A stretch of 64,000 nt of DNA, from contig WEDG01005592.1 of assembly GCA_017591395.1 (NCBI GenBank), forward strand, positions 1 through 64,000. Direction: 5' to 3'. Shown here piece after piece: positions 34,935 through 46,769 of the stretch (the stretch's first letter is position 1; each line of letters starts with the position of its first letter). The position numbers were made by a program, and so were the translations under genes. This DNA is from Schistocephalus solidus. Its lineage: Eukaryota; Platyhelminthes; Cestoda; Diphyllobothriidea; Diphyllobothriidae. Below the pieces are notes generated by a model. That model was not told the DNA's origin. It saw only the letters and a list, made by a program, of their open reading frames with translations, and searched no databases.

Positions 34935-36786
34935 TTATTGATGATATATAAATGGAGCACAGAATAAGAATGAGTGTGTTCCGGCTGGAGTTTTGGCCGT
35001 TGATGAAAAATGTGCACTTGTAGGCTGTGAACATGGAGGAAGGGAATGTATGCGAAAAAGAGGGATAGAGGGTTTGGGAGGTAGTGGGGCAGAGGGTAGT
35101 TGACCACAGGACCCAGCCGGAAGAGTATCCGGGAGTGTAGCTTTCAGGCAGCTCACGCTCTCTACTAACTCCCGAGTTCTGCGTTGGATGCGAAGCATTA
35201 TCGTCCGCCGAGAGGCAACCTGGAAGAGCCGTCGTAGGTGGTGCTTCCAATGGCCGACGAACCCGATCACATTTAAATATAAGTGAAAACATTTCGCCAA
35301 ATCATTTTCGAGATTAGACTCAAGAGACTGATGGTCTGGTCGTAATAGGGGAGCGTGTCCGCATAAATTTTCGAAGACGATGTAAGAGGTTGGCAGGCTC
35401 CTTGACCGAACCGAAAGGAGTTGACGAGAGTATCTCATCAGGCAGCTCCATGATTGCACCAAACAATAGCACAGCCAAGGTCTAACTTAAGAGCGAATCG
35501 GATACGCAGTAAGACAAAGGGTGGATAGTCCATCCAGTTCTTCGTATCGTCTATGACATGCAGGAGGATTTTCAGCTCGCACGTAAACCGCTCAACCAAT
35601 TTGTTGGAAGCAGAGTAATAGGCTGTCGTGAGGATGATAGTAGAGTATAAATTGAGAGATAAGGGACTAGAATCGGTGAGTTTCAAGGTAGGAACCGCGC
35701 TCAGTAGTAACTTTGGAGGGGGCAACAAACGATTGCAAACGAACGCCTCATGAATGCCTTGCTGACTATCGCGCCTTGACATCCTGCCGGAGGACAGTTG
35801 CCAGCCACCGGCAAAGATAGGACCAACGTTGGACAAATGCAGGGGACCTACTATGTCCAGGTGGACATGGTTGTACCTTCCACCGTTGCCGGGAAGGGTG
35901 TAAATGGGAGCCTTGTTGTTCGATTGGATATTGATTCACATGCCACCTAGATATGTCTGTGACCAACTTTCAGGCCCTCGTGCATTCCCGCTCAGGCAAA
36001 GTGGCCGAAAACTAGCTGTTCTGTACTGCAGGGAGTAGCAGGTCTTTCGGTGAAGGTTTTTCGACAAAAGAGAATGGTGGGAAGCCTTGGAGATGCCGTG
36101 GAGACACCGCAGATAATGTTGTCATCGCCAGTGCTCCGAGAAAGGTCCTGGGCCTGGATTCCAGGAAAGCCTCGTCATAGAGAGAACAAATAATGCATTA
36201 TTCGACGACTATCTCAGAGAGATTGATCTCAAGAGGGGCTAGACCATTTTCACCCATCTCATTTCGTAACTCGTCTATCTGCCGAATATGTGAGGTGGGC
36301 TGAGCGATAGATTCCAGTATGTTAATCTCCCGTAGATTGAGCTTCTCGAAGTCTGACTTGGAAGCAAAGGAAAAAGACTTGTAATACGTGAACATATTTA
36401 AAGTACCTGTCCTGAAAGGAGAGTCGAAAGCGTTTTACGGCGAGGTAGATGGAAAGAATTTCCCGTCGAATTGTGCTATAGAACGATTTGACAGGGTTGG
36501 ATCGGATCTGCGGGGTCCTGCTGAAAAATGACACTTACGGTAACATTCGAGGCGTTGACGGGGAAAGGGATAGGAGTGTTGGGATCAGAATGGATCAGCA
36601 GATTGGCATCAGCCACGGCCGCCATCAATTTTGTCAAAAGTCGTGAGGTAGTTCGTGTTGAGCTCGTACGAAACTTTTGGGTTAAAGTGAAGGTTCATGA
36701 GAGTCACAAAAATGTCAGCATAGTTCGGCAGGAAGAAAAGGATTGATGTCGTTGGAGTCCACTATGTCTCATCGAACCTCGAGAAA
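34935..36786 (-). pseudogene. Ty3/gypsy pol, RNase H and integrase part
   Basis: Frames on the minus strand give, in order: VDSNDINPF (36.78 kb), the RT thumb region; LLIHSDPNTPI, PVNASNVTVSVIFQQD and YSTIRREILSIYLAVKRF (36.65-36.4 kb), the RNase H domain with the REIL.IYLAVK.F signature; then integrase at 35.65-35.4 kb with TAYYSASNKLVERFTCELKI and FVLLRIRFALKLDLGC, and PDEILSSTPFGSVKEPANLL (35.4 kb). Several frameshifts and stops break it. Integrase normally follows RNase H in this family, as seen here. The HHCC zinc finger and catalytic core were not recognised and may be deleted between 36.2 and 35.9 kb. LTRs were not identified. Confidence 0.85.
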
Positions 36787-36799
36787 AGCCATATATATA

Positions 36800-36993
<194 letters not shown>

Positions 36994-37000
36994 ACAAGGG

Positions 37001-37050
37001 AGACCGGAATGGCCATTTCTGGCTTATTAGCCGTCATCAGCCAGTCATAC
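37001..37050 (-). ncRNA. Hammerhead-type motif
   Basis: GACTGG, CTGATGA, C, then the GGCTAATAAGCC hairpin, A, GAAA, TGGCCATT, CCGGTC. Stem I is six pairs (one G-U). GAAATGGCCATT gives a palindromic stem III (ATGGCCAT), with the predicted cut after ATT. The base after CTGATGA and the one before GAAA (C and A) do not pair. Confidence 0.6.
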
Positions 37051-37302
37051 CCAATCCCAAGTGTAGAACACCTGCGATTCGAACACGCAACCTTTGGTAA
37101 TTGAGTCGAACGCTCTACCATTGAGCCACGGGCTCGTTGCTTTGTCGGTTGCGATCGGGAATATGATAATAGTGTGCGGCTTACCGATCTGCTTAAGAAA
37201 CAATTATGTTCCGTTGTGCCCTGGAACTCAGACAAGATCCCTCACAGTCGGTCGCATAGCGACGTGTAGCATATGTTGATAATGTAGAACCAACAAAGAC
37301 AA

Positions 37303-37353
37303 GGGAGACCAGAATGGCCATTTCTGGCTTATTAGCCATCATCAGCCAGTCAT
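37303..37353 (-). ncRNA. Hammerhead-type motif
   Basis: GACTGG, CTGATGA, TGGCTAATAAGCCA, GAAA, TGGCCATT, CTGGTC. Here the closing position T...A can pair, extending stem II to five pairs. Stem I is kept through G-U pairs. This is the best-preserved core in the window. Confidence 0.62.
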
Positions 37354-37379
37354 ACCCAATCCCAAGTGTGGAACACCTC

Positions 37380-37745
37380 CAATATCGGTGCACTTACCTC
37401 TGTCCCCATCCGCATCGACGACCATTATGTTTACCGTCTGCAGTCACATTCAGTTGCCATCCCCGTTCGCCTCCAACACAGGGAGCCCTAACAGCCCCCC
37501 CCCCTAACCGGCCCCAATCCACTTATGTGGCCATTCATAACACCCCATTTGGTTGTCTGTCCTTGTCTGTCCTGTAGCACAAACTGGTCATCTGACCATT
37601 TCATTTCTCCTCTGTTCATTTCGTCTGACGACGGGTTGGTGTGACAAACTTGAAAATTCACGAGTAAAACTCGATTTTTCCGACGAACCTTCTTTCTTCA
37701 TTATCATCGTGGAATGCATACTACCTCAGTTATTCAATAAATAAA
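37380..37745 (+). mobile_element. PLE 3' region and tail
   Basis: Non-coding 3' region (CTGCAGTCACATTCAGTTGC, CTAACCGGCCCC) and then the tail TTTCGTCTGACGACGGGTTGG...CTTGAAAATTCACGAG, ending at CAATAAATAAATATATAT. A second copy lies in the same orientation at 38459-38765. Confidence 0.75.
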
Positions 37746-37756
37746 TATATATATAT

Positions 37757-38205
37757 ATGAAGAAAGAAGGCTCGTCGGAAAATTGAGGTTTACTCGTGAA
37801 TTTTCAAGCTGGTTACACCAACCCGTCGTCAGACGAAATGAGAAGCGAGAGTTGGGATTTTTACGCTGGAGGGTTTAAGGGCACAGAGGTTACATCGACA
37901 GGCATTGCCATGGGGGAGTTGGGGGCCGTGAATCCTGTTACGATAGCTGTCGCATATAAGGGGAGGGGTGTTGGAGTTTTGACAGCAAGTCACGTGGCGG
38001 GAGATGCAGAGTCAGTGAGGTTTTACTTGGCTGTGCACGGATAAGCAGTTGTTGATTTTAAGGTGGGCGTATGTCAGTGAACCGTGCACGCAGACCTTCG
38101 TAATGCGCATCCAGATCAACGTGGCGGTTGATACTGTTTGTGCCAGAGGGCCAAGCTTCGAGGAATTCGCGTGCCTGTTTGGTGCTAGCCATGGCAACCA
38201 CTTCA
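37757..38205 (-). pseudogene. Penelope-like element C-terminus and tail, inverted
   Basis: On the minus strand this holds the same C-terminal coding stretch and 3' tail as 17256-17790 (a frame reading LAPNRHANSSKLG is an out-of-frame echo of the 17.3-kb sequence). Frameshifts break it. Its tail end faces the tail end of the 37.38-kb copy across a short (AT)n run. Confidence 0.78.
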
Positions 38206-38214
38206 GTTCCCTCT

Positions 38215-38365
38215 TGCACCACTCCCCTTACATGCGACAGCTATCGTAACAGGATTTACGGCCCCCAACCCCCCATGGCGTCAGCCTGTCGATGTAACCT
38301 CTGTGCCCTTAAAATCTCCAGCGTGACAATCCCAACTCTCACTTTTCATTTCGTCTGACGACGGG
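38215..38365 (+). mobile_element. PLE 3' tail joined to a hammerhead motif
   Basis: CCCTTACATGCGACAGCTAT through TTTCGTCTGACGACGGGTTT is PLE tail sequence. At about 38368 it switches to GGGTATGACTGGCTGATGAC of the SINE. The switch lies within the stem-loop regions of both. Confidence 0.7.
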
Positions 38366-38447
38366 TTTGGGTATGACTGGCTGATGACGGCCAATAAGCT
38401 AGAAATGGCCATTCCGGTCTCCCTTGTCTTTGTCGGTTCCATTTCAT
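38366..38447 (+). ncRNA. Hammerhead-type motif with SINE tail
   Basis: GACTGG, CTGATGA (38381-38387), CGGCCAATAAGCTA, GAAA, TGGCCATT, CCGGTC, then CTCCCTTGTCTTTGTCGG. Stem II is GGC/GCT with one G-U pair. It is followed by a short (AT)n run at 38446. Confidence 0.58.
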
Positions 38448-38458
38448 ATATATATATA

Positions 38459-38766
38459 TGCACTTACCTCTTTCCCCATCCCGCATCGACAACCATTATG
38501 TTTACCGTCTGCAGTCGCATTCAGTTACCATCCCCCTTCGCCTCCGACACAGGGAGCCCTAAGAGCCCCCCCTAACCGGCTCCAATCTAATTATGTGGCC
38601 ATTCCTCACACCCCAGTTGGTTGTCTGTCTTTGTCTGTCCTGTAGCACAAACTGGTCATCTGACCATTTCATTTCTCCTCTGTTCATTTCGTCTGACGAA
38701 GGGTTCGTGTGACCAACTTGAAAATTCACGAGTAAAACTCGATTTTTCCGTCGAAACTTCTTTCGG
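38459..38766 (+). mobile_element. PLE 3' region and tail, direct repeat
   Basis: A near-copy of 37388-37720, sharing CTGCAGTC-CATTCAGTT, GCACAAACTGGTCATCTGAC and GAAAATTCACGAGTAAAACTCG. It ends at about 38766, where minus-strand gypsy reading frames resume, so this marks one edge of the nested insertion. Confidence 0.75.
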
Positions 38767-39700
38767 ACGGGACGAGAGCATTATCGAATTGTTGAAGACT
38801 GTCAAACGCCGTTGCTAGTGGTTCAATAGGTCCTTCGGCGGGGGCGCTGGCTACCAATAAGTCATCAATATAGGTGTAGACAAATGGAAGACCATGAAGT
38901 GTTCTATCTACCAAAATCTGGATTTGGTTGGAGTCACTATGGAGTCCAAACGACATGCGTATGACCTCAAAGTAGCCAAATGAGGTGACAGCCATCTTCG
39001 AAATGTACTCCGGGACGATAGGGATATGAGGGAATGTCTGGACCAGATCGAGCTCGGAAAAGATAGAATTTTCAAATAGAGCACCTTCAAAATCCGAAGA
39101 TTTGGCACAGGGATGGGGACATTGTTTAAGGCCCAATGGTCAACACAGAGGCGTCAGTCAATAGTGACGGCCGTAGAAACCATGTAGAGGGGCGACGCCC
39201 GAAGACATTTAAACTGCTTGATGATACTCATCTGGAGCATGCATTTAAACTCGGCTTTAGCGACAGCAATAATTTCGAGTGTGAGATCGCGGAGCCAAAA
39301 CTGCACATGAGGGGCAATGATTCCTACATGAACAACGTCGTGGGGTTGGGAATCGAAGCTCCGGCCCGGACAGGTGAGGCCAGGACATTCGGTGAAAAGT
39401 CGCCGAAACCCACCGTCTGGGTCAGGGTCTAGGACAGCGAGTTGGCTGGACGTTTAGGACGAAGGAGTACCTAGAAGGGTTAAGTTGGTGGTCTGCTCGC
39501 ATAGATAAAGCTGGCGATAGCTGTTCAGGTGGACTAACGTGCGGCAAAGCCTCCACCTTGAATGGCAAGGCGACCTCTGCGATGACAAAGCTCAAATATA
39601 AGCACTCTCACCAGTCAAGTTACGATCGGATTGTATCCACCCGGGACTTCTTACGGCTGCGCTCAATCTGTGAGGAGATAAATATCGGTTGGTGTCACGA
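38767..39700 (-). pseudogene. Ty3/gypsy pol, protease end and reverse transcriptase
   Basis: On the minus strand: LSFVIAEVALPF (protease end, about 39.6 kb), LFTECPGLT (39.4 kb), IAVAKAEFKCMLQMSIIKQ and ASPLYMV (39.25-39.18 kb), RLCVDHWALNNVPIP (39.15 kb), FSELDLVQTF, KMAVTSFGYFEVIRMSFGL (39.05-38.9 kb), and LPFVYTYIDDLLVAS (38.87 kb), the catalytic YxDD box. The order is that of gypsy pol. Frame changes and a stop after TVTID break it. The reading frame ends at the inserted block and resumes at about 36786. Confidence 0.87.
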
Positions 39701-40635
39701 ATTTACAGACATTCGCAAACGCGCTCAAGCCGAGCTTGGGAGGTGAAAGCAACATGAGTCAGTGGTGATCTGACGACCGTTAGAGGAGACAGCTACAAAT
39801 TTTCTCGTAAGTTGGCAACCTTCTGAGCCATGACTCTTAGCGATTCGTGCCATAGGGATTAATTGTCCCGTGGCATCCTCGCTCACTCTTACTCCTCCCA
39901 TGTGTCAGTTGAAGCCTGTAAGTGGATCCGGGTGCAGTGTCTACCAAAGCAAAACAGCCGGCCTGCATATGCCACAAAAGACCTAGTCACCAGTTCATGT
40001 ACCAGTATATACATATCAAAGGGTATGCTGCCTATCCAAAGTAGATACACATATCCTGGCATGCGATGTTTCATCCGCCGTTGCCGGGGTCACAAAGGGT
40101 ATGGCATGCGTGACGCAGGGGTGGTACACGGTGTTATGTGGGTGGTGTGCATGTTCGTGTTATAAAGTAAGTTCATTTGTAGCATAGGGTTGTGTGCAGG
40201 TAGATCAAGATTTGGTGATTGGAACTGTACTGTGCTCCTTTGCGTAAGCTTTAAATATAAGGCCATCCTACCAAAATGGTCAACGCGATAGCCGAAGGCC
40301 ATGGGACCGTCTTGGCAGGTGGGATTGCAGCGATAGGATATGTCGGGGCCGATGGCAGTGACACACCGGTCTCAGTGAAATAGAATTACCGGTGACCAAT
40401 CAGGCTGACCTAGGATAGGCAAGCACGGTCAAGAATGGAAAAAGGTTGGAATTCAGTCCAAATGACTTAAGGTACGGGTAACGGTGGTGATCGATGGAGC
40501 GTTGTCATCTACTTTGCTAATGGTGGTTCTAGCGCTGGTGGGTTTAGAAATATCGTACTGTTATTGCACTCATTTTGCAGACGTTAAACGAGCTGCTAAC
40601 TGCACGGAAAACCCGTTAAAAATGCGGGGACCATG
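39701..40635. other. Probable decayed gypsy 5' part plus a LINE-tail remnant
   Basis: At 39808-39835 the stretch GTTGGCAACCTTCTGAGCCATG matches the reversed 3' region of the zinc-finger LINE. A GAG domain would be expected here but I could not recognise one. Confidence 0.4.
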
Positions 40636-40639
40636 GAAA

Positions 40640-43600
40640 GGGTTGGTTACTCATGTCATTGGTTGGTAGCATTTGAGATTTGTGTGGGTCTCTCCCTCTG
40701 TCCGGGCAGCGGTCATCGGTCGACTTCAGCGATGATGGTTCCAGTCCTTAAGGAAGTTTGCCATTCCTAGTTATCGTAGGCTATATACGTCCAGGTCTCA
40801 GGTTTGATCTCCAAGGTGTCCTGGTAACAACTCATTTATCCGAACTGTCTATCACCACTTGCAACGTCTTTACCGTATTTGCCCAGTCAGATGTTTGCCT
40901 TTCATACTGACGGCATGGCCACTCCATCGTCCGTATAAACGTGACGTGGATATTTTTGACGCTAGTTCTTTCCAAGATCTCGGTTTCTGTAATTCTTTCC
41001 TTTCAAGTCATCTCCCAAATTTATCGGAAGCAGCTGAGACGAAAACGGTTAAGTCATCCTTCTTGACCTTCATAGACAGACCATTTCTCCGCGCCGTACA
41101 AGAACTCTGTCAGGTCACCAGAACGTATAAGCTGCCGCGGCGGTTCCAGATGGAGTGCTTTGACAAACCGAAGGTTTGGCTGCCTTGGGAATCCGACTTG
41201 CGATTTGACGTTTCTTAAAATCGTGAATTAAATGTACCTGAATTTCTCTACTGCAGTGACATGAGTTCTGCTGACACTGTTGCAGGGTTTGGCAAAGTTA
41301 GCATTTGGCGTTGGTCAGTACAGGATCACTGTCATCTCCCTGTTGATGGTCAAAAGTGGTTCAGACTCCACTGTATGTCTTCTTCCGTGGTGCTGTTTGG
41401 TGCACAGTCATCTGCAAAAGCTGCCCTTGGATATTCTCGAAAGTTATTGTAAGTGACGAATGGCGAAGAGTTTTCCGTCGATTTGGTAGTTTGATCGCCG
41501 GCTGCTCCTCACTTTGCGCGTACATCAGCATGGTGAGGAACGTGAGACTGACTTGTGTGTGAGGGAGTAAATTGTCCTGTTTCAGCCCATTAGTCACTGG
41601 AGGTTCTCTAGAATTCAGCCTGTTGTCCGTCAGGCGAGCCATCGTTCTGTGGTGAAATTTTCCTACCGTTTTAGTGGATCACACATTAAATCCGAATTTC
41701 AGCTCGCTTCTTCAGAATCCGTCGCAGTTCACTGTGTACAAGGCCTTTTTTAACGAAGGTGACGTAGGGCCTCGTCCTCCTTTCTTGGCACTTATGCCAT
41801 AGCCAACGGGCAGAGAAGGTAATGTCCGTGTTGTGTGGTGCGCTTCGAATACACACTGCGTTTCTGAAAGACATCTCTGCTACCGATGCGCATTGACGAT
41901 GATCGAAACAGTGCTTTGTGACTTCATGAAGCAGTCAGTTGATGAGCAATTCAGAGGTTGTAAATGTTTGGTTGAGGACCTCTTGGAATTGCATAGGCCA
42001 GCACTCGGGAGCTACAGGCTTTCTAACAGGGTGGTTGCTTTACTCTGATTAATCAGTAGCCCAGTGCCATTGGTTTGAGGTCCATAAACTAGTTTGATAG
42101 CCACGAACATATTCTTTATGCGGTTTGCTCACCCCTGTATGTCTTAAGCTTTGAAAGTCAGCAAGTTTTACTGTATGTTCCCCAGCCTCGGCATCAAGAG
42201 TATGCGTATTTTTGGCGATGTTGTTGCTGATGGTTTGGTCCCTGTGTAGACTGTTTTCCGGAGAACGAGGTGCGGATTTCTACAAAATGTAACCGCACTG
42301 GGTGTTTTTTAAAAATCTTGCCTTCGGTAGATCACGAAGGGGGTTAAGTGATATGCGGATTTTGAACTTCAAAAGCACTACCAGCGTAAAAATTGAGCGT
42401 ATCAGGCTCACGGTTAGGGTTAGGGTAACGGTTAAACTTAGGGTTAGTGTACGGAGTTAGGCTATTCATAGGTCTATGGTTGCCTGGCCTAGTTTATGGG
42501 CGGGATTTAATGTTCAGACTAGGGTTGCGGTTTTGGGTTGAGTTTTCAAGAATAGGGACGGAATTAGGGTTGATGTTTCTAGAGTTTGGGTTTTTAAGAT
42601 TTAGGGCTAGGGATTTTGGCTAAGGATTTTAAGGCCTGGGTGAGGTTACGTTTTAAAGGTTAAGCGTCCGGGTTACCCATTGTAAGCGAGGCTACGTTTG
42701 CCATTGGAATTGTAGCAAATTACGATTCTACCAGTGGGGTTATATGACTTAACCTTGCCGAAACGGGTATTGATAGTGCCACTGTTCGTGGCAAACGGCT
42801 GCCATTGTCCTGGCTTGGATGGTATCCAACAGCTCCCTACACCGATTCTCAATATTTGTGTGCGACAACAGGGATTCCATTTCTTCCAGCTTGGAGGTCA
42901 TTCAATGGCTAAAATAAAACAACAGTGTAAGTAAATTAGCTGATTTTGATTAACATTGCGGTCACTTGCACAGCTGCGGGTGGGGACTTATCTTGGAGAT
43001 AAAAAGCCACTGGTCCACCCGGAGATCTGCTCAAGACAGCGCCATAGTCGCCAACGCTTCACGTTATTCACGTCTCCTAACCAGGATGCGCCTATGTCGT
43101 CTTCTCTTGAATTGGGTAGCGTAGCGTGTTGTTCAGACCAAGATTTGCTGTGTGCAGGTCTGCGGGAAGAGAGAACATTGAAGCTGTAGCAATTGATCCT
43201 ATGGCGGCTGAGAACTCTGTCCCAGGCAGCACGGGAACTGCGACCAATTTTTCTGCCTTTGGTCTAGTCAATAGAAGGGCAAAAACGTCTTTATACAACA
43301 TGCTCCTTACACTATCATAGGTGGCCATTAAGCGGATATAGACACTGACAATAGTTGCAATTTTTTGCGAAGGGTGGCAGTCACATGGTTAACAGACGGT
43401 CATCGAGGCACCGTTGCAAGCAGGACAGCCATTTCATGACGTTTTTGTGGAGAGCGATGGTGACTCCTGCTTCCTGTCGCTCTGTCCTTGAACGTCCGGT
43501 ACATACGAAGGCCTTTTCGGTGGCGAAAATCTCCACGTGTTCCCGTTCGGTGAAGTAACTGTTTTTGAAAGGTGCAATCGCCACTTTGTAGTAGGCGGGT

Positions 43601-43660
43601 TCGTGGGCAGACAGAGCTGTCCTCCTTTCCGTACGCTTTGCCATGGCAGTGTCTAAAAGC
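40640..43660 (-). pseudogene. RTE-like LINE, endonuclease and reverse transcriptase
   Basis: Minus-strand frames give, 5' to 3': endonuclease AHEPAYYKVAIAPFKNSYFT and RSRTERQEAGVTIALHKNVM (43.6-43.4 kb), then LYKDVFALLLTRPKAEKLVA (43.3 kb) and RYPIQEKTT (43.1 kb), then NIENRCRELLDTIQAR (42.87 kb). After an inserted block, reverse transcriptase resumes with KCQERRTRPYVTF (41.78 kb), PPVTNGLKQ (41.6 kb), FLYGAEKWSVYEGQEG, LNRFRLSCFR (41.0 kb) and KERITETEILERTSVKNIHV (40.95 kb). The DFNA-type endonuclease block is damaged (LGDFNARVG-like region lost), and the FADD catalytic box is not intact. The copy is long dead. Confidence 0.82.
42341..42755 (-). repeat. Telomere-core element inserted in the LINE
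   Basis: A TTAGGG-type array (GGTTAGGGTTAGGGTAACGG at 42413) decays over about 230 bp. Candidate terminal repeats are GGGTTAAGTGATAT at 42341-42354 and ATATGACTTAACCT at 42742-42755 (reverse complement, two mismatches). LINE coding resemblance stops on the right and resumes on the left, so the block is an insertion. Confidence 0.55.
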
Positions 43661-45167
43661 CTGTAAAAATGTCAATTCGGCAGCCCATGGGCGGGCAGGC
43701 GCAATAATGGGGACGGGAATCGTTGTTTGTTGTAGTCTTCCAACATAAGATTTGGCCTCCACAAGCCACAAGCAGCTTGCGGACAACGCGCTTTACAAGC
43801 ATTTCGGGCACATTGTCTAGCCCCTCTCCCCCCCTTGAGGAATTAAGCAGTCCAACCGCGTAATTGTGCTGTTTCGTTATCCCAGGCGGCTGTGAAATTT
43901 CACCATGGGTAAAAACTTTTGTCAAGTTTGAAGAACTGCATGTCATCCTCCCCGTAGGAAGTTTTCGTTTCGTGGAGTAGAGGGAGTACGGAATTATTCC
44001 TGGAACTATCGAGTGTTATGACAATAACTTGCTGAATAATTTCATTACACACGGGTCAAGGACGTTAACGGGGCTGTTGCCGTCGTGCTAAGCACGGCCT
44101 CCTGCGGCCATGGTAGATAGTCGGATGTCGGGACTGGGCGAAGTAAAAGCATCCACTGCGTTCACCATTGCATTTGGTGAGGTCAACTGTCGCCGTGCCT
44201 TCGCTAACAGGCTCAGATGATTCCCCTATCCCACATCAGCATGAATTTTAATTATCAGCAAGGTATCTGCAGCAGATATCCTCATCAGTGAAATTCACAT
44301 AAATTCCATCCAACGACAATAATTAACCCATAGAGCTGCCACGTGGGTCCTTGCGTACTACACAGCGTTCACCGCACGTCTCCTTACGGTGATGAAACAC
44401 ATACTCTTCTCAGTGAACAAAGCATCTCTACACCTGACCTCAGAACTAGGCCATAATTCCTCTTACAAATTATTGGGCATTCATAGACAATCCTCAGCCA
44501 ACTCTTCCCTCACTCTTCACAGTTCTTCTTTCTTGCTTTTCTACCCTATCGTGGCGTATACTGTTACAGGGTCTGAGGGTAGATAGATGTGAAAGTACGT
44601 TTGCCGATTTTGGCTACTTCAGCGTTTATATTGGTTTCATCCCCCAACTTCGACAGGTAAAGGCGAAGGGCTGGCTTAGAAGAAGATGAACTTCGTCTTT
44701 TTACATTTTTCAAAGATAAGTAGTATATTCGGCTACTCGGGTGTTGACCTTTATTTATCTTTAACTTCAGCGCTTTAATTATACCTTAAATGGATTATAC
44801 TTTCGGGGTTCAATTTTGTTGACCGTAGAGTAAAATCGTCAGTATAGTGTTATTATCAACGTGATGGAGGTATTTTGGACGTGTAGTAGACATAAACCTA
44901 GCGACTATTGCAACGCTGCTACTCTCACGCGTATCATTGCCAGTCTGGTTATTGGCCAATCACGGCCATCTAGACCGGCCAATCAACGTCATGGTCGACT
45001 CAGACATGCTCTCGCCCAAGGCGCTATGACGCTTGCCTCTCAGGCACTTGGAATGTCACTCTCGTGTAGCCGGATATGTGGCCTAGTCCACCTGCTTTCT
45101 TGTTTCAACTTGTTCTCAAATCTTTCTGTACGGAATATAATACACTCGTAACTGGCGGTCAACTTGT

Positions 45168-45207
<40 letters not shown>

Positions 45208-46335
45208 TCTATTCGGGACCTGACCTGAAGGGCGAAGTGGTTAGTCTACTTATGACTTAAGATGCCGCGACATCTGCCACTACTCGTTAGTCAGTGGAAC
45301 GGACGCAGTTGAGAATAACCATCCATCAGCCACTGCATTACCTTAACTCGATCGCAAGCGTACCACTATTTGGGTCAGGTACATAGGAAGGCCGTATTAA
45401 AAGGCGTAATGGCACAGCACCCTGTAGTGTTGTCAACTTGGAAAAGTGATACCCTACGATCACATGGCATTTTCTTACTGTTTTAGCTCTTTTCGCCTAA
45501 TATCGAACAGTTTCAAGGCAGAGTCAAAGAGACAGGATATGGAATCGGTCGTCTACTCGTGCTATTTACATCTGTCCGTACACAATGCATCATAATTTCG
45601 TTAAAAATATAATGGGCGATTAGGATCCCAACGGAATTGGCATGCCATTGAGGTTGCATTAAAAATGAGACATTTCATTCTGCCACTCTGTCCTCAGAGA
45701 ATGAGTGAGTTTCTCGTCAGTTGGCCGCCTTCTCAGCCATGCTTTTTAACATATCACTATGAATTCAAGCCTGCCAGCTTGTTTATGCAGTGCTGAAACG
45801 GCGCTAAGAACCATGGGACAGAGTTCTCTTCCGTCTCCAAGGCATCAGTTCACTGCAAGAGTCCGTCAGTCATCAGTTGCGTGGATTGGGCTTCATTGGC
45901 TGAAAACTAAACCGTTTATATACACGTGCCACACACAATTCGCTCCCGCAAAACGTATCAGGTTTTCACATGTGATAGAGTTTCACAGGGGCTTAACATC
46001 TATAGCGTAGTTTAAGCATAGGTAGAAGATTGAGTAACAAGTCTTTCTCCACTGTAGTTGGCCACATTCGGAAAGCTTACATTATTTTGACTGACGGTTA
46101 CTTTTAGTAATACAGGGAAACAGCAGCATTAATAAAAGTATTTTGTACCACAACGGGTCATGCGGACTCCAAGCACGTTAACAAGGCTGTGCAGAAACCA
46201 TACATTCCATGGCAAATGCCACACATGGGGGTTGCGTTAACAGGCCCAGGCGCAGTCCTGAACAACGTAACCGCTTACGTCCAATCCCAGCATCAGGTGG
46301 CTGATTCACTCCGACAGTGGACTAGTGCATGGGAG
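43661..46335. other. No recognised coding features
   Basis: The only clear items are a (CT)n tract near 45.18 kb and a reversed LINE-tail remnant at 45.72 kb (GTTGGCCGCCTTCTCAGCCATG). LINE 5' sequence may extend to about 43.95 kb. Confidence 0.4.
45172..45208. repeat. (CT)n microsatellite
   Basis: A nearly pure CT tract of about 36 bp. Confidence 0.9.
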
Positions 46336-46760
46336 CAGGAAGGGAGAGAGAGAGAGAGTTTAACTCTGATGACTGCGTCCTTCAGCTGAGGTGGTTTTTA
46401 GCTACCATTATGCGGTAAATGTCATTTCTTGGAAGGTTGGTAACTCAGAGCATAACTTTGTGCACTCAGGACGAAGTCAGGTTGCAATGGCTCCTTCTAA
46501 CTGTGGCTTACATGGCACTTCCACACAGTTGGGATTCCAGCAGCCCCTCTCTTCTGTTGTTGTGTTCTTGTTTAGAGTAGGACCATAGTGCGTGGGCCTG
46601 GTCCCTCTCCCCTCTCCGGTTTATTGTTTCTGCCTTGACACCGGGTCCAGGTGGAGGAGTCGAACAGAGAGTGAGGTAGACGCAGCACGAGTCACCGTCC
46701 CTGCACAGCATACAGTGGACCTCGTCGAACATGATAGTCGAACTGTCGTCTGTGTGTGTG
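46335..46760 (+). repeat. Non-autonomous dispersed repeat
   Basis: Order: a GAGAGAGAGTTTAAC start, a LINE-tail-like part (TTTCTTGGAAGGTTGGTAAC, GGTTGCAATGGCTCCTTC, TACATGGCACTTCC), then CCAGGTGGAGGAGTCGAACA, GAGTGAGGTAGACGCAGCAC, and ACAGTGGACCTCGTCGAACA. The same order occurs at 49590-50150 (+) and 59005-59645 (-). The LINE-like tail suggests mobilisation by the zinc-finger LINE. Confidence 0.6.
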
Positions 46761-46769
46761 TGTGTGCTT

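Noticed and set aside
37063..37135. Possible tRNA gene on the minus strand
   Set aside because: The D- and T-arm regions are recognisable but the anticodon stem is not, and the unit belongs to the hammerhead SINE-like family.
42405..42640. True telomere or chromosome end
   Set aside because: The TTAGGG-like arrays are short, strongly decayed, present in both orientations and bounded by element-like ends; they are interstitial.
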